Shown here: positions 1-8,454 of the stretch, in pieces
Position numbering within the stretch: the first letter of the stretch is position 1
Layout of the letters: each line of letters begins with the position of its first letter
From: a virus
DNA: 39,666 bases
Direction: 5' to 3' (one strand)
Virus record (IMG/VR): IMGVR_UViG_3300042465_000805
Coordinates: 1-39,666 of that record
Made by a program: the position numbers and the translations under genes
The notes under the pieces: model-generated
What the model was told of the DNA's origin: nothing
What the model saw: the letters and a program-made list of their open reading frames with translations, nothing else
The model's database searches: none

Positions 1-1
1 T

Positions 2-2020
2 TGGGCACCGCCACCAGAAAAGCGGGTTGCACCGCCAGAGGCTCAACTCATTGACGCAATGCGTGCAGCAGGGCTTGAGCCACCAGAAGAAATCTTGATG
101 GACGGCAAGATTCACAGGTTCCGGTCAGGCACTAAAGGCGCACCTGGCCACGGTGACAAGCCAGGCTGGTATCTGGTGTTCGGGGACGGTATCCCAGCCG
201 GTCGGTTCGGATGTTGGCGTGCAGGCATAGAAGTCACATGGCGTGCAGACGTAGGACGCAAGCTGACTGAATTTGAGGAAATGGCCCACGCCAGGCGCAT
301 CAACGAGTCAAAAGTCCTGCGCGAAGCAGCTCAAGAGCGCCAGCATCAAGTCGCCAGTGAGACAGTGGAGAAAATCTGGCTCAGTGGTGTGGCGGCTCAC
401 CCTGATCATCCATACCTCAAACGCAAGGGCATCCAAACCCACGGTGTGCGCACCACAGGCGATGGCCGATTGATGGTGCCACTCTACGATGCAGACGGAA
501 CACTCAGCACCCTGCAATACATCGATGAGGATGGCGGCAAACTCTACCACCCAGGCGGTCAGACTGGCGGCAAGTTCTGGATGGTAGGCTCACTGGATGA
601 GCCTGGCACCCTGTTCGTGGCCGAGGGATTCGCAACGGCAGCAACCATCCACGAAACCACCGACAGGCCGGTCGTGGTGGCCTACAGCGCCAGCAATTTG
701 GTTCCGGTCACTGGCACACTCAGGCAAATGTATGGAGCAGCTCAAGACATCGTGATCGTCGCAGACCATGACCAAAGCGGTGTTGGCCAACGCTACGCAG
801 AGCAGGCCAGTGCCAAGTACGGTGCACGCATGGTTATGCCTCCGATACTCGGTGATGCCAACGATTATGCACAGGCTGGCCACGACCTTGCAGGTCTGCT
901 GATCCAACAGACCGGCACAGCGGTGATCGACAAACTCAAAGTCGTATTTGGTGACCAACTCGGCAGCGACTACGAAGCACCAGACGAGCTGGTCGAAGGC
1001 CTGATGACCATTGGCAGCTCGGTGGTGGTCTACGGTGACAGCAACTCAGGAAAAACATTCTGGGCGCTTTCGGTGGCCACAGCCATCGCCACAGGCACCG
1101 AGTGCTACGGCAGGAAGACCGACCCAGGCTTGGTGATCTATCTGGCCAGCGAAGCCCCAGCAAGCATTCGATCACGCATGCAGGCCATCAAGAAGTACCA
1201 CGGCTGCGAGCTTGAGAACTTGGCAATGGTGCCAGTCCCGATGAACTTCTACAACGGCGACCAAGATGCTCAAGATGTGATTGAACTGGTCAGAGCCATT
1301 GAGCAAATCAAAGGCAAGCCGGTGCGCCTGATCATCGGTGACACACTGGCCAGAATGAGCGCAGGAGCCAACGAAAACAGCGGCGAGGACATGGGGCCAG
1401 TCATGGCCAGATTCGATCAGGTGGCCACTGCCACAGGCGCAGCCCTGATGATCATCCACCACAATGGCAAAGACGCAGCCAAAGGCGCACGTGGATGGTC
1501 AGGCATCCGAGCACACATCGACACCGAAATCGAAGTAATCGAAAAAGAAGGCATCCGCATGGTCAACGTGACCAAACAGCGAGAACTGCCAAGCAAAGGC
1601 GAGGCGATCTACTTCAAACTGGAAGTGGTCGAGATGGGAATCTCAAAGTTCGGTGGCCCTGCAACAACCTGCGTGGCCATCCCAGACGATGAATCAAATG
1701 CCACAAAACCACACAAAAAACCCACAAAGCATGACGAGAATGTCAGGACAGTCGAGCGTGCTTGGTGGTCATCAGGTGCAGAAGAACGTGATGGTTTACC
1801 CTACCTGAGCAGGTCAGCACTGCGTGATCTGCTTGTCAAAGATGGCATGGCCGAGCGCACCGCAAAGAACAAAACAGAAGCATCCAGACCAGAAGGAATC
1901 ATCGCGCAATTGCTCAACGCAGGCACGCTGGAGACCTTCGAGCATGGCTGGATTTTCATCAACGAGGTTCAAGTCAGCGCCATGATGATGCAAAAAAGTG
2001 AGGCAAAGAATCGCCCCTAA
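2..2020 (+). CDS. Toprim primase-helicase, variant A (5' truncated)
   Basis: Replication primase-helicase expected to prime and unwind phage DNA in the cytoplasm. The start lies left of the window; by comparison with the copy at 32867 about 11 residues are missing. Counting from the internal Met at 59, the Toprim domain shows FVAEG (Glu189), VADHD (Asp236, Asp238) and GDANDY. A RecA/RepA-like hexameric helicase domain follows, with Walker A GDSNSGKT at 326-333, Walker B LIIGD ending at Asp428 and IIHH at 464-467. The C-terminus has a block beginning AWWSSGAEER. Residues from about 282 to 567 are unlike the second copy, so the ATPase domain has been exchanged. The stop codon lies inside the first of a series of GCCCCT repeats, so the origin-like region abuts the gene. 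Confidence 0.9.
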   Translation, partial: WAPPPEKRVAPPEAQLIDAMRAAGLEPPEEILMDGKIHRFRSGTKGAPGHGDKPGWYLVFGDGIPAGRFGCWRAGIEVTWRADVGRKLTEFEEMAHARRINESKVLREAAQERQHQVASETVEKIWLSGVAAHPDHPYLKRKGIQTHGVRTTGDGRLMVPLYDADGTLSTLQYIDEDGGKLYHPGGQTGGKFWMVGSLDEPGTLFVAEGFATAATIHETTDRPVVVAYSASNLVPVTGTLRQMYGAAQDIVIVADHDQSGVGQRYAEQASAKYGARMVMPPILGDANDYAQAGHDLAGLLIQQTGTAVIDKLKVVFGDQLGSDYEAPDELVEGLMTIGSSVVVYGDSNSGKTFWALSVATAIATGTECYGRKTDPGLVIYLASEAPASIRSRMQAIKKYHGCELENLAMVPVPMNFYNGDQDAQDVIELVRAIEQIKGKPVRLIIGDTLARMSAGANENSGEDMGPVMARFDQVATATGAALMIIHHNGKDAAKGARGWSGIRAHIDTEIEVIEKEGIRMVNVTKQRELPSKGEAIYFKLEVVEMGISKFGGPATTCVAIPDDESNATKPHKKPTKHDENVRTVERAWWSSGAEERDGLPYLSRSALRDLLVKDGMAERTAKNKTEASRPEGIIAQLLNAGTLETFEHGWIFINEVQVSAMMMQKSEAKNRP

Positions 2021-2123
2021 ACGCCCCTGACTGCCCCTAGGGGTTTTTAGGGATTAGGGGCAAAAGCCAGTTAAATCGCCCCGCCCCGCCCCTAAAGCGT
2101 ATACGCTAGGGGCAGGTAGGGGC
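2013..2123. repeat. GCCCCT iteron-like array, candidate origin A
   Basis: The hexamer GCCCCT occurs at 2013, 2023 and 2033, exactly 10 bp apart, and again at 2088. Its complement AGGGGC occurs at 2056, 2108 and 2118, the last two also 10 bp apart. A perfect 12-bp palindrome AGCGTATACGCT (2096-2107) sits between opposed hexamers. A DnaA box follows at 2151. Helical-turn spacing beside a primase-helicase gene is typical of initiator binding sites. Origin function is inferred. Confidence 0.6.
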
Positions 2124-2150
2124 AACTGGATGCGGGAAATCAGGGAAAAG

Positions 2151-2159
2151 TTATCCACA
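2151..2159 (+). other. DnaA box
   Basis: A perfect TTATCCACA, the strong bacterial DnaA-box sequence, lies between the GCCCCT array and the 60-residue ORF. The same box in nearly the same context (AAAAGTTATCCACAG) occurs in the second copy at 35078, although the repeats upstream of it are different. It suggests use of host DnaA at the phage origin. Confidence 0.65.
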
Positions 2160-2180
2160 GAAAAGTGAGCAGATACTAAC

Positions 2181-2363
2181 ATGACCAACCAACGAGAAAC
2201 GCCAGAATTCGCAAGCTGGGAACATGACACACTGGCCAAGTTTGCCAGAGACTGCTACACCAGGCTCCAAGATGAGCAGGCCGCAAACGAGCAACTCAGG
2301 AACGATCTCAAAGATGCCATGAAGCTGGCGCGAATTGAAAACATGAAGGACAATGCAGCATGA
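2181..2363 (+). CDS. Small conserved protein upstream of terminase
   Basis: A 60-residue, charged, probably helical protein with a likely coiled segment (LQDEQAANEQLRNDLKDAMK). No domain was recognised. It is conserved in the second copy (35101) with the same length and the same ATGA overlap with the terminase small subunit gene, so it is a real, co-translated gene. Position suggests a role linked to packaging or replication, but nothing in the sequence shows which. The ribosome-binding site is weak (GTGAG upstream). Confidence 0.8.
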   Translation: MTNQRETPEFASWEHDTLAKFARDCYTRLQDEQAANEQLRNDLKDAMKLARIENMKDNAA

Positions 2364-2812
2364 CCACAAAATCACACAAAGCAAAAGCGCCAACCAAGCG
2401 AACCAAGCCTGGCAGTGAAGACCGAGCAGTTATCTCTGACATGGTGCTGGAAGGAATGCGCAGCGGTCTGAGCGCCTTCAAAGCATGTCAAGCAGCTGGT
2501 GTTCCTCAAAGCACTTTCTCACGGTGGGTTGACGATGATGCTACGCTTGCGGAAAATTACGCACGCGCGAGGGAAGACCTGATCGAACGCATGGCCACAG
2601 AGATCATGGAGATCAGCGATCAAGATGTTGGCGTGGCCGTTGATGGCAAAAAAGACTGGGCGGCAGTGCAAAAGCACAGGCTGCAAGTTGACACCCGCAA
2701 ATGGCTGTTGTCCAAGCTGGCTCCAAAGAAGTTTGGCGACAAGATCGAGGTTTCTGGTGATCCTGCCAATCCCCTGGTGCAAAGAATTGAGCGCGTGGTG
2801 GTGAAATCTTGA
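2360..2812 (+). CDS. terS: Terminase small subunit
   Basis: A 150-residue protein that should recognise the packaging site and recruit the large subunit. The N-terminus is basic (KSHKAKAPTKRTKPG). It is followed by a helix-turn-helix with AFKACQAAGVPQSTFSRWV near residues 39-57, then a helical oligomerisation region. The C-terminal KWLLSKLAPKKFGDKIEV motif is characteristic of Sf6-like small terminases. Its start overlaps the preceding ORF (ATGA) and its stop overlaps the TTG start of the large subunit. It differs from the second copy at four residues only. Confidence 0.9.
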   Translation: MTTKSHKAKAPTKRTKPGSEDRAVISDMVLEGMRSGLSAFKACQAAGVPQSTFSRWVDDDATLAENYARAREDLIERMATEIMEISDQDVGVAVDGKKDWAAVQKHRLQVDTRKWLLSKLAPKKFGDKIEVSGDPANPLVQRIERVVVKS

Positions 2813-4032
2813 CAACGCTGCAACTCCAAACCCCAGAGTGGGCGCTGCCATTACTGGAGCCAAGCCGATACAAAGGCGCATGGGGTGGCCGAGGATCGGG
2901 CAAGTCCCACATGTTTGCCGAGCTCATGATCGAGGCCCACATCATGGATCAGAAGCGCAGAAGCGTCTGCGTCCGTGAAATCCAGAAGTCCCTCAACCAG
3001 TCGGTCAAGCGCCTGCTGGAGACCAAGATTCAGGACATGAACGCTGGCGCTTACTTCGAGGTGCAGGATGTGGTCATCAAGTCCAAGAAGGCCGATGGCG
3101 CGATCATCTTCCAGGGCATGCAGAACCACACCGCGGATTCGATCAAGTCGCTGGAAGGATACGACTGCGCCTGGGTGGAGGAAGCCCAAAGCCTGAGCCA
3201 GACCAGCCTCGACCTGCTGCGGCCAACCATCCGCAAACCAGAGTCCGAGCTATGGTTCACGTGGAACCCGCGTCAGCAGAACGACCCTGTCGACTTCCTG
3301 TTGCGCGGCCCGACACCGCCAAAAGACGCGACCGTCCTCAAAGTCAACTTCACCGACAATCCTTGGTTTCCATCTGTCCTGCGCGACGAGATGGAGTACG
3401 ACAAGAGGCGAGACCCCGACAAGTATCAGCATGTCTGGATGGGAAGTTACCTCACCAACAGCAATACCCGAGTTTTCAAGAACTGGCGCGTCGAGGACTT
3501 CGAGGCACCACCAGACGCAATCCACCGACTTGGTGCTGACTGGGGCTTCGCGGTCGACCCGACCACGCTGGTGCGCTGCCACATTATTGGCCGCACGCTG
3601 TACATCGACCATGAGGCCTACATGGTCGGCTGCGAAATCGTGAACACTCCCGAGCTGTTCATGCAGGTGCCAGAGGCCGAGAAGTGGCCAATCGTGGCCG
3701 ACTCAGCCAGGCCAGAGACGATCAGCCACATGAAGCGCAATGGCTTCCCCAAGATCATGACCGCGGTCAAAGGCCCGAAGTCGGTTGAGGAGGGCATCGA
3801 GTTCCTGAAGAACTACGACATCGTGGTGCACCCGCGATGCATTCACACCATTGACGAGCTGACGCTGTACAGTTACAAGCAAGACCCACTGACTGGCAAA
3901 ATCTTGCCGGTGCTGGAAGACAAGAAAAACCACGTGATCGATGCCTTGCGTTACGCTTGCGAAGGCGTGAGACGCTCGGCTGTTGCAAAGCCTGCAATCT
4001 TCACTCCATTGCCAAACGTGAAGAAATGGTGA
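2809..4032 (+). CDS. terL: Terminase large subunit
   Basis: ATP-driven DNA packaging motor and headful nuclease, 407 residues. The ATPase domain has Walker A GGRGSGKS at 26-33 and Walker B AWVEEA at 121-126. The RNase H-like nuclease domain has acidic residues in ADWGFAVD (Asp244), VADSARPE (Asp298) and HVIDALRYA (Asp378). It belongs to the Terminase_3 / PBSX XtmB-like group. The start is TTG, overlapping the terS stop as TTGA; the second copy has ATG at exactly the same place (35729), which supports this choice. Confidence 0.95.
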   Translation: MTTLQLQTPEWALPLLEPSRYKGAWGGRGSGKSHMFAELMIEAHIMDQKRRSVCVREIQKSLNQSVKRLLETKIQDMNAGAYFEVQDVVIKSKKADGAIIFQGMQNHTADSIKSLEGYDCAWVEEAQSLSQTSLDLLRPTIRKPESELWFTWNPRQQNDPVDFLLRGPTPPKDATVLKVNFTDNPWFPSVLRDEMEYDKRRDPDKYQHVWMGSYLTNSNTRVFKNWRVEDFEAPPDAIHRLGADWGFAVDPTTLVRCHIIGRTLYIDHEAYMVGCEIVNTPELFMQVPEAEKWPIVADSARPETISHMKRNGFPKIMTAVKGPKSVEEGIEFLKNYDIVVHPRCIHTIDELTLYSYKQDPLTGKILPVLEDKKNHVIDALRYACEGVRRSAVAKPAIFTPLPNVKKW

Positions 4033-4059
4033 GAAAATCACACAAAATGAGGATTTAAC

Positions 4060-6120
4060 ATGGCCCGACTCACAAATGATCAACGCCTTTCGAACCTGCA
4101 CGACGAAGCCCTCGCGCAATTCGATGATGTGCAAAGCGCACTGCGCGACGAGCGCCTGCAATGCCTCCAAGATCGGCGCTTCTACTCTTTGGCAGGCAGC
4201 CAATGGGAAGGCCCACTCTGGGATCAGTACGAGAACAAGCCCAAGTTTGAGGTCAACAAGATCATGCTGGCCGTGATCAGAGTGGTCAACGAATACCGAA
4301 ACAACCGCATCACCGTGGACTTTGTGTCCAAAGATGGCGTGGAGAATGACAAGCTGGCCGAGGTATGCGATGGCCTGTACCGATCAGACGAGCAGGCATC
4401 CGTGGCCGATGAAGCCTACGACAACGCCTTCGAGGAAGCGGTCGGCGGCGGCATCGGTGCCTGGCGCTTGCGCACAGTCTACGAAAACGAGGAAGACCCA
4501 GAGGACGACCGCCAGCGCATCCGCATTGAGCCAATCTTTGACGCTGACAGCTCGGTATTTTTTGACTTGCAGGCCAAGCGCCAAGACAAGGCCGATGCCA
4601 GATTCTGCTTCGTCGTCACATCGATGACGCAGCAGGCCTACAAAGACACATGGGGTGATGACCCAGCAAGCTGGCCAAAGATCATCCATCAGTACGAATT
4701 CGACTGGTGCACACCCGATGTTGTCTATGTGGCCGAGTACTTCAAGGTCGAGGAAAAGACCGAGACCATCCGCATCTTCCAGACCATTACAGGCGAGGAA
4801 GAACGCTACACCCAAGAAGACTTTGCCAAAGATGAAATGCTGGAAGAAACTCTGGCAGCCGTTGGCACAGTCGAGGTGCGCCAGCGCAAGATCAAGACCA
4901 AGCGCGTGCACAAGTACATCATGTCGGGCGGCAAGGTGCTGGAAGATGCAGGCTACATCGCAGGCAAGTGCATTCCCATCGTGGTCGTTTACGGCAAACG
5001 CTGGTTCGTCGACAACGTCGAGCGATGCATGGGCCATGTTCGCTTGGCCAAGGATGCCCAGCGCCTCAAGAACATGCAGCTCTCCAAGCTGGGTGAGATC
5101 AGCGCCCTGTCGTCGGTTGAGAAGCCAATCCTCACGCCTGAGCAGGTCGCTGGCCATCAGGTCATGTGGGCAGAGGACAACCTCAAAGACTATCCATATC
5201 TGCTGATCAACCCGATCACAGACCAGAATGGCAACCAGTCAGTCAGTGGCCCAGTTGCTTATACCCGATCGGCAGCTATTCCACCGGCAATGGCTGCGCT
5301 TTTGCAGATCACCGAAACCGACATGCAAGACATCTTGGGCAACCCAGCCGGTGCCGACAAGATGGTGAGCAATATCTCAGGCAAGGCCGTGGAGATGATT
5401 CAGGCCAGAGTCGATGGCCAGGCATTCATTTACATGAGCAACTTTGCCAAAGGCATGAAGCGATGCGGTGAAATCTGGCTGTCGATGGCACGCGATATCT
5501 ACACCGAAGACAAGCGCAAAATGAAGATCATCGCGGCCACTGGTGAGGCTGGCATGGTTGAACTGATGAAGCCAACCATCGATCAGGAAACTGGCGCAGT
5601 CGTCATGGAAAACGACCTGACCAGTGCCACATTTGATGTGATCGCAGATGTTGGCCCATCGAGCAGCACCAAGCGCCAGGCAACTGTCCGCGCCCTGACC
5701 GGCATGCTCCAGATCACCCAAGACCAAGAGACCGCGCAGGTGCTGACCGCAATGGCCATGATGAACATGGAAGGCGAGGGCATCGGAGATGCAAATGCTT
5801 ACTTCCGCAAGAAGCTCCTGCGCATGGGCGTGGTCAAGCCAACCGACATGGAAGCCGAAGAACTCATGGCCGAAATGCAGGGCGCACCACAAGACCCGAA
5901 TGCCATGTACCTGCAAGCCGCAGCCGAGAATGAAACTGCCAAGGCAGCCAAAGCTCGAGCCGATACCGTCGAAACCGTGGCCAGCGCAGAACTCAAACGC
6001 GCTCAAACGCTGGAGACGCTGGGCAAGGTCGACGAGACCGCGCAGAACATGGCGCTCACAAATGCAGAGGCAGTGCAGCAGATTTTGCAAGGCCAGATTG
6101 TTCAGCCTGTTGTCAGATAA
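4060..6120 (+). CDS. P22-type portal protein
   Basis: Portal subunit, 686 residues, close to the size of P22 gp1. It forms the dodecameric channel at one vertex through which DNA is packaged and ejected. Family-typical stretches include FEVNKIMLAVIRVVNEYRNN near residues 66-85, the acidic RLRTVYENEEDPEDDR and GHVRLAKDAQRLKNMQLSKL. The C-terminus is long, helical and Ala/Glu-rich, like the P22 portal barrel. The start is preceded by TGAGGA. The same length is found in the second copy (36980). It lies in the canonical order terS-terL-portal-scaffold-coat. Confidence 0.92.
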   Translation: MARLTNDQRLSNLHDEALAQFDDVQSALRDERLQCLQDRRFYSLAGSQWEGPLWDQYENKPKFEVNKIMLAVIRVVNEYRNNRITVDFVSKDGVENDKLAEVCDGLYRSDEQASVADEAYDNAFEEAVGGGIGAWRLRTVYENEEDPEDDRQRIRIEPIFDADSSVFFDLQAKRQDKADARFCFVVTSMTQQAYKDTWGDDPASWPKIIHQYEFDWCTPDVVYVAEYFKVEEKTETIRIFQTITGEEERYTQEDFAKDEMLEETLAAVGTVEVRQRKIKTKRVHKYIMSGGKVLEDAGYIAGKCIPIVVVYGKRWFVDNVERCMGHVRLAKDAQRLKNMQLSKLGEISALSSVEKPILTPEQVAGHQVMWAEDNLKDYPYLLINPITDQNGNQSVSGPVAYTRSAAIPPAMAALLQITETDMQDILGNPAGADKMVSNISGKAVEMIQARVDGQAFIYMSNFAKGMKRCGEIWLSMARDIYTEDKRKMKIIAATGEAGMVELMKPTIDQETGAVVMENDLTSATFDVIADVGPSSSTKRQATVRALTGMLQITQDQETAQVLTAMAMMNMEGEGIGDANAYFRKKLLRMGVVKPTDMEAEELMAEMQGAPQDPNAMYLQAAAENETAKAAKARADTVETVASAELKRAQTLETLGKVDETAQNMALTNAEAVQQILQGQIVQPVVR

Positions 6121-6144
6121 CTGAAAAAGGGCGAGAATGTGATA

Positions 6145-6175
6145 AACGGCATCCACCCAGCCGTTCTAATGGGTG
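6145..6175 (+). promoter_or_regulatory. Conserved leader with two competing hairpins before scaffold
   Basis: In the gap between portal and scaffold, AACGGC (6145-6150) can pair with GCCGTT (6160-6165), while CACCCA in its loop (6154-6159) can instead pair with TGGGTG (6170-6175). The two stems cannot form together. The stretch is identical in the second copy (39065-39095) although flanking coding DNA has diverged. A nine-codon ORF starts at ATG 6169 and its stop overlaps the scaffold ATG at 6195 (ATGA). This could tune scaffold translation; function is inferred. Confidence 0.4.
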
Positions 6176-6194
6176 AGTTTGATGGGGTCAGAAG

Positions 6195-7091
6195 ATGAAC
6201 ATAAAGGCAGTATCAGGAGAAGAAAACCAAGACGGTGACACCATCGTCATTGAGGATGAAGGCCAAAGCACTGAGCAAACCACCGACGAGCAACAATCCG
6301 TTGGCGACCAGGGCGAAGACCAGAGCACCGAAGATGACGAAGGCGAACCGGACGAAGTTGTCGTCTCCATTGGTGAGGAAGCGCCACCTCCCGAAGAACA
6401 GACTCATGCGCCTGAATGGGTACGAGAGCTGCGTAAGACGAACAGAGAATTGCAACGGCAAAACCGTGAACTGCAAGGCAAGCTACAAAGCACCGCACAG
6501 ACTGAGACCAAGCCGGTCGTGCTGGGCAAGAAGCCAAGCCTAGAAGATCACGATTATGACGCTGACAAATTCGAGGTAGCACTGGCTGATTGGTTTGAGC
6601 GCAAGCGACAAGCTGATGAGTCAAATGCCAAGCAAGAAGCTGAAGTTATGAATCAGCAAAAAGCATGGCAAGCCAAACTGGATGGCTACGGCAAGGCGAA
6701 AGCCGAGCTGAGAGTCAAAGATTTTGAAGACGCTGAGGCCGTGGCCCAAGAGTTGTTCAACATCACCCAGCAAGGCGTGGTGCTCCAAGGTGCAGATAAT
6801 CCTGCGCTCGTCATCTACGCACTCGGAAAGAACCCAAAGAAGGCCAAAGAGCTGTCCGACATTAAAGACCCTGTAAAGTTTGCCTTTGCGGTAGCAAAAC
6901 TGGAGAAAGAATTGAAAGTTACAAACCGTAAGGCAGCCCCGCCACCCGAGAGAATCGTGTCAGGAACTGGCCGAGTATCTGGGGCGGTGGACTCAACCCT
7001 CGAACGGCTGCGAGAAGAAGCGGCTCGTACTGGCAACATGACGAAAGTCGTGCAGTACAAGGCGCAGAAGAGAGCAGCTTCATCTAAATGA
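6195..7091 (+). CDS. Scaffolding protein
   Basis: A 298-residue protein between portal and coat genes, the P22 gp8 position and about its length (P22 scaffold is 303 residues). The first 70 residues are strongly acidic (IVIEDEGQ, EDDEGEPDEV, SIGEE). A coiled coil follows (ELRKTNRELQRQNRELQGKL), then helical charged sequence, ending in a basic tail (KVVQYKAQKRAASSK), like the basic coat-binding helix of known scaffolds. It should template procapsid assembly and then leave. Identification rests on order and composition more than on a sequence motif. Confidence 0.8.
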   Translation: MNIKAVSGEENQDGDTIVIEDEGQSTEQTTDEQQSVGDQGEDQSTEDDEGEPDEVVVSIGEEAPPPEEQTHAPEWVRELRKTNRELQRQNRELQGKLQSTAQTETKPVVLGKKPSLEDHDYDADKFEVALADWFERKRQADESNAKQEAEVMNQQKAWQAKLDGYGKAKAELRVKDFEDAEAVAQELFNITQQGVVLQGADNPALVIYALGKNPKKAKELSDIKDPVKFAFAVAKLEKELKVTNRKAAPPPERIVSGTGRVSGAVDSTLERLREEAARTGNMTKVVQYKAQKRAASSK

Positions 7092-7108
7092 TTTTTTAAG
7101 GAAATACC

Positions 7109-8401
7109 ATGTCCAATAGTTTCTCAAAAGAAGAGCGCGTTGCGTTTGAAGACCTCCTCGAAGGCTTCCAAGACGCGCTGGTTTTGTCTCGTCATGTCAA
7201 CATCTACAACACAGATCAGACAATGATGGAACGCGCCAACAACACCATCTGGCGTCCCCAGCCTTACATCGCTCAGTCGATCAACAGCACGCCTGGCACC
7301 AGCATCGCTGGCCAATACCAAGGCATGACTCAGTTGGCCGTACCTGCGACATTGGGCTACAGCCAGACAGTGCCATGGGAAATGACTGCCCTCGAGTTGC
7401 GCGATGCATTGCAAGAAGGCCGTTTGGGTGAGAGCGCCAAGCAGAAGCTGGCATCTGACATCAACGTGGCCATCATGAGTTCTGCTGCAAACCTCGGCTC
7501 TTTGGTTGTGCCAATCGCTGCTGCTGCTGGTGATTATGATGATGTCTCTTTGTGCGACACCATCATGAACGAGCAAGGCGTGCCTGACTACGATCGTTTC
7601 ATGGCTTTGTCTAGCCGTGACTACAACGGTCTGGCCGGTAACTTGTCTCAAGCCAGCCGTTCGTTCGGCAATGCCAAGTCTGACAAGGCATACGAGCGCA
7701 ACTACGTTGGCATGGTCGCAGGCTTCGACACCTACAAGATGGACTACGCAAACCGCTTGACAGCTGCTGCTGGCACTAGCAAGACCATCGACACAAACGG
7801 CTCTAACACACAAGCGAACTACGCTCCTCAAGCCACTTCCACAGCTGTGGGCGGCCAGATCAACGTGGACAACCGCTTCCAGACCGTGACCGTGAACAGC
7901 ACCACCGGCATTGCTGCTGGCGATGCATTCAAGATCGCTGAAGTCTACGCTGTGCACCACATCACCAAGCAAAGCACTGGTCAGTTGAAGACTTTCCGTG
8001 TTGTGTCTGTTGACTCTGGCACTACCATGACCATCACGCCTCCAATCATCGGTGCTCAAACCATCGGTGGCACAGGCCCAACAGACGCTCAGTTGCAGTA
8101 CAAGAACGTGGAAGTTGCCATCGCAGCCGATGCAGCCGCCATCACATTCTTGAACGTCAACGCAGCTTCTGTGAACGTGTTCTGGCAGCGTGATTCCTTG
8201 GAAATCTTGCCTGGCCGTTACGCAGTGCCTTCTGACGCTGGTGTCGCAGTGATGCGTGCAAGCACAGACCAAGGCATTGAGTTGGTCTTGCAAAAGTGGT
8301 ACGACATCAACAGCATGACGATCAAGTATCGTATGGACACGCTGTTCGGTGTGGTCAACAAGAACCCCGAGATGTCTGGCATCTTGTTGTTCAACCAGTA
8401 A
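7109..8401 (+). CDS. Major capsid protein, P22 coat-like
   Basis: HK97-fold coat protein, 430 residues, exactly the length of P22 gp5. Recognisable family stretches are NTIWRPQPYIAQ near residues 46-57, VPATLGYSQTVPWEMTALEL, and a Thr/Gly-rich insertion-domain-like region around 230-330. The ribosome-binding site is AAGGAA. Codon choice differs from the genes before it (many gct, tct, cgt and ttg codons), as expected for the most abundant virion protein. A strong terminator follows directly. Confidence 0.93.
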   Translation: MSNSFSKEERVAFEDLLEGFQDALVLSRHVNIYNTDQTMMERANNTIWRPQPYIAQSINSTPGTSIAGQYQGMTQLAVPATLGYSQTVPWEMTALELRDALQEGRLGESAKQKLASDINVAIMSSAANLGSLVVPIAAAAGDYDDVSLCDTIMNEQGVPDYDRFMALSSRDYNGLAGNLSQASRSFGNAKSDKAYERNYVGMVAGFDTYKMDYANRLTAAAGTSKTIDTNGSNTQANYAPQATSTAVGGQINVDNRFQTVTVNSTTGIAAGDAFKIAEVYAVHHITKQSTGQLKTFRVVSVDSGTTMTITPPIIGAQTIGGTGPTDAQLQYKNVEVAIAADAAAITFLNVNAASVNVFWQRDSLEILPGRYAVPSDAGVAVMRASTDQGIELVLQKWYDINSMTIKYRMDTLFGVVNKNPEMSGILLFNQ

Positions 8402-8416
8402 TCTGGCCAAAAAAAT

Positions 8417-8438
8417 GGGGGGCTTCGGCCCCCCTTTT
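8417..8438 (+). terminator. Intrinsic terminator after coat gene
   Basis: GGGGGGC (8417-8423) and GCCCCCC (8428-8434) form a 7-bp stem closed by a TTCG tetraloop and followed by TTTT. It begins 15 bases after the coat stop codon, so it probably separates high coat expression from the downstream head-completion genes, which would then depend on read-through. Confidence 0.85.
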
Positions 8439-8454
8439 CCAATAGGAGATCACC

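Larger units (their letters stand above)
1..6746 (+). repeat. Left copy of a diverged 6.8-kb repeat
   Basis: This segment aligns gene for gene with 32899-39666. The offset is 32898 at the start of the window and 32920 from the 60-residue ORF onward. TerS differs at 4 of 150 residues and TerL at about 18 of 407 by my reading. The helicase domain and the region just downstream of it are not conserved. The last 120 bases (6627-6746) are identical to 39547-39666. It marks one phage unit of about 32.9 kb. Confidence 0.95.

Noticed and set aside
5377-6156. 259-residue minus-strand open frame, also present in the second copy at 38297-39076
   Set aside because: It persists only because the portal gene is conserved in both copies; the His/Leu/Cys-rich translation and lack of a start signal indicate a shadow frame.
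7124-8410. 428-residue minus-strand open frame covering the coat gene
   Set aside because: It is the antisense of a confidently identified coat gene. The translation is full of His, Cys and Val, typical of a shadow frame, and no ribosome-binding site or domain is seen.
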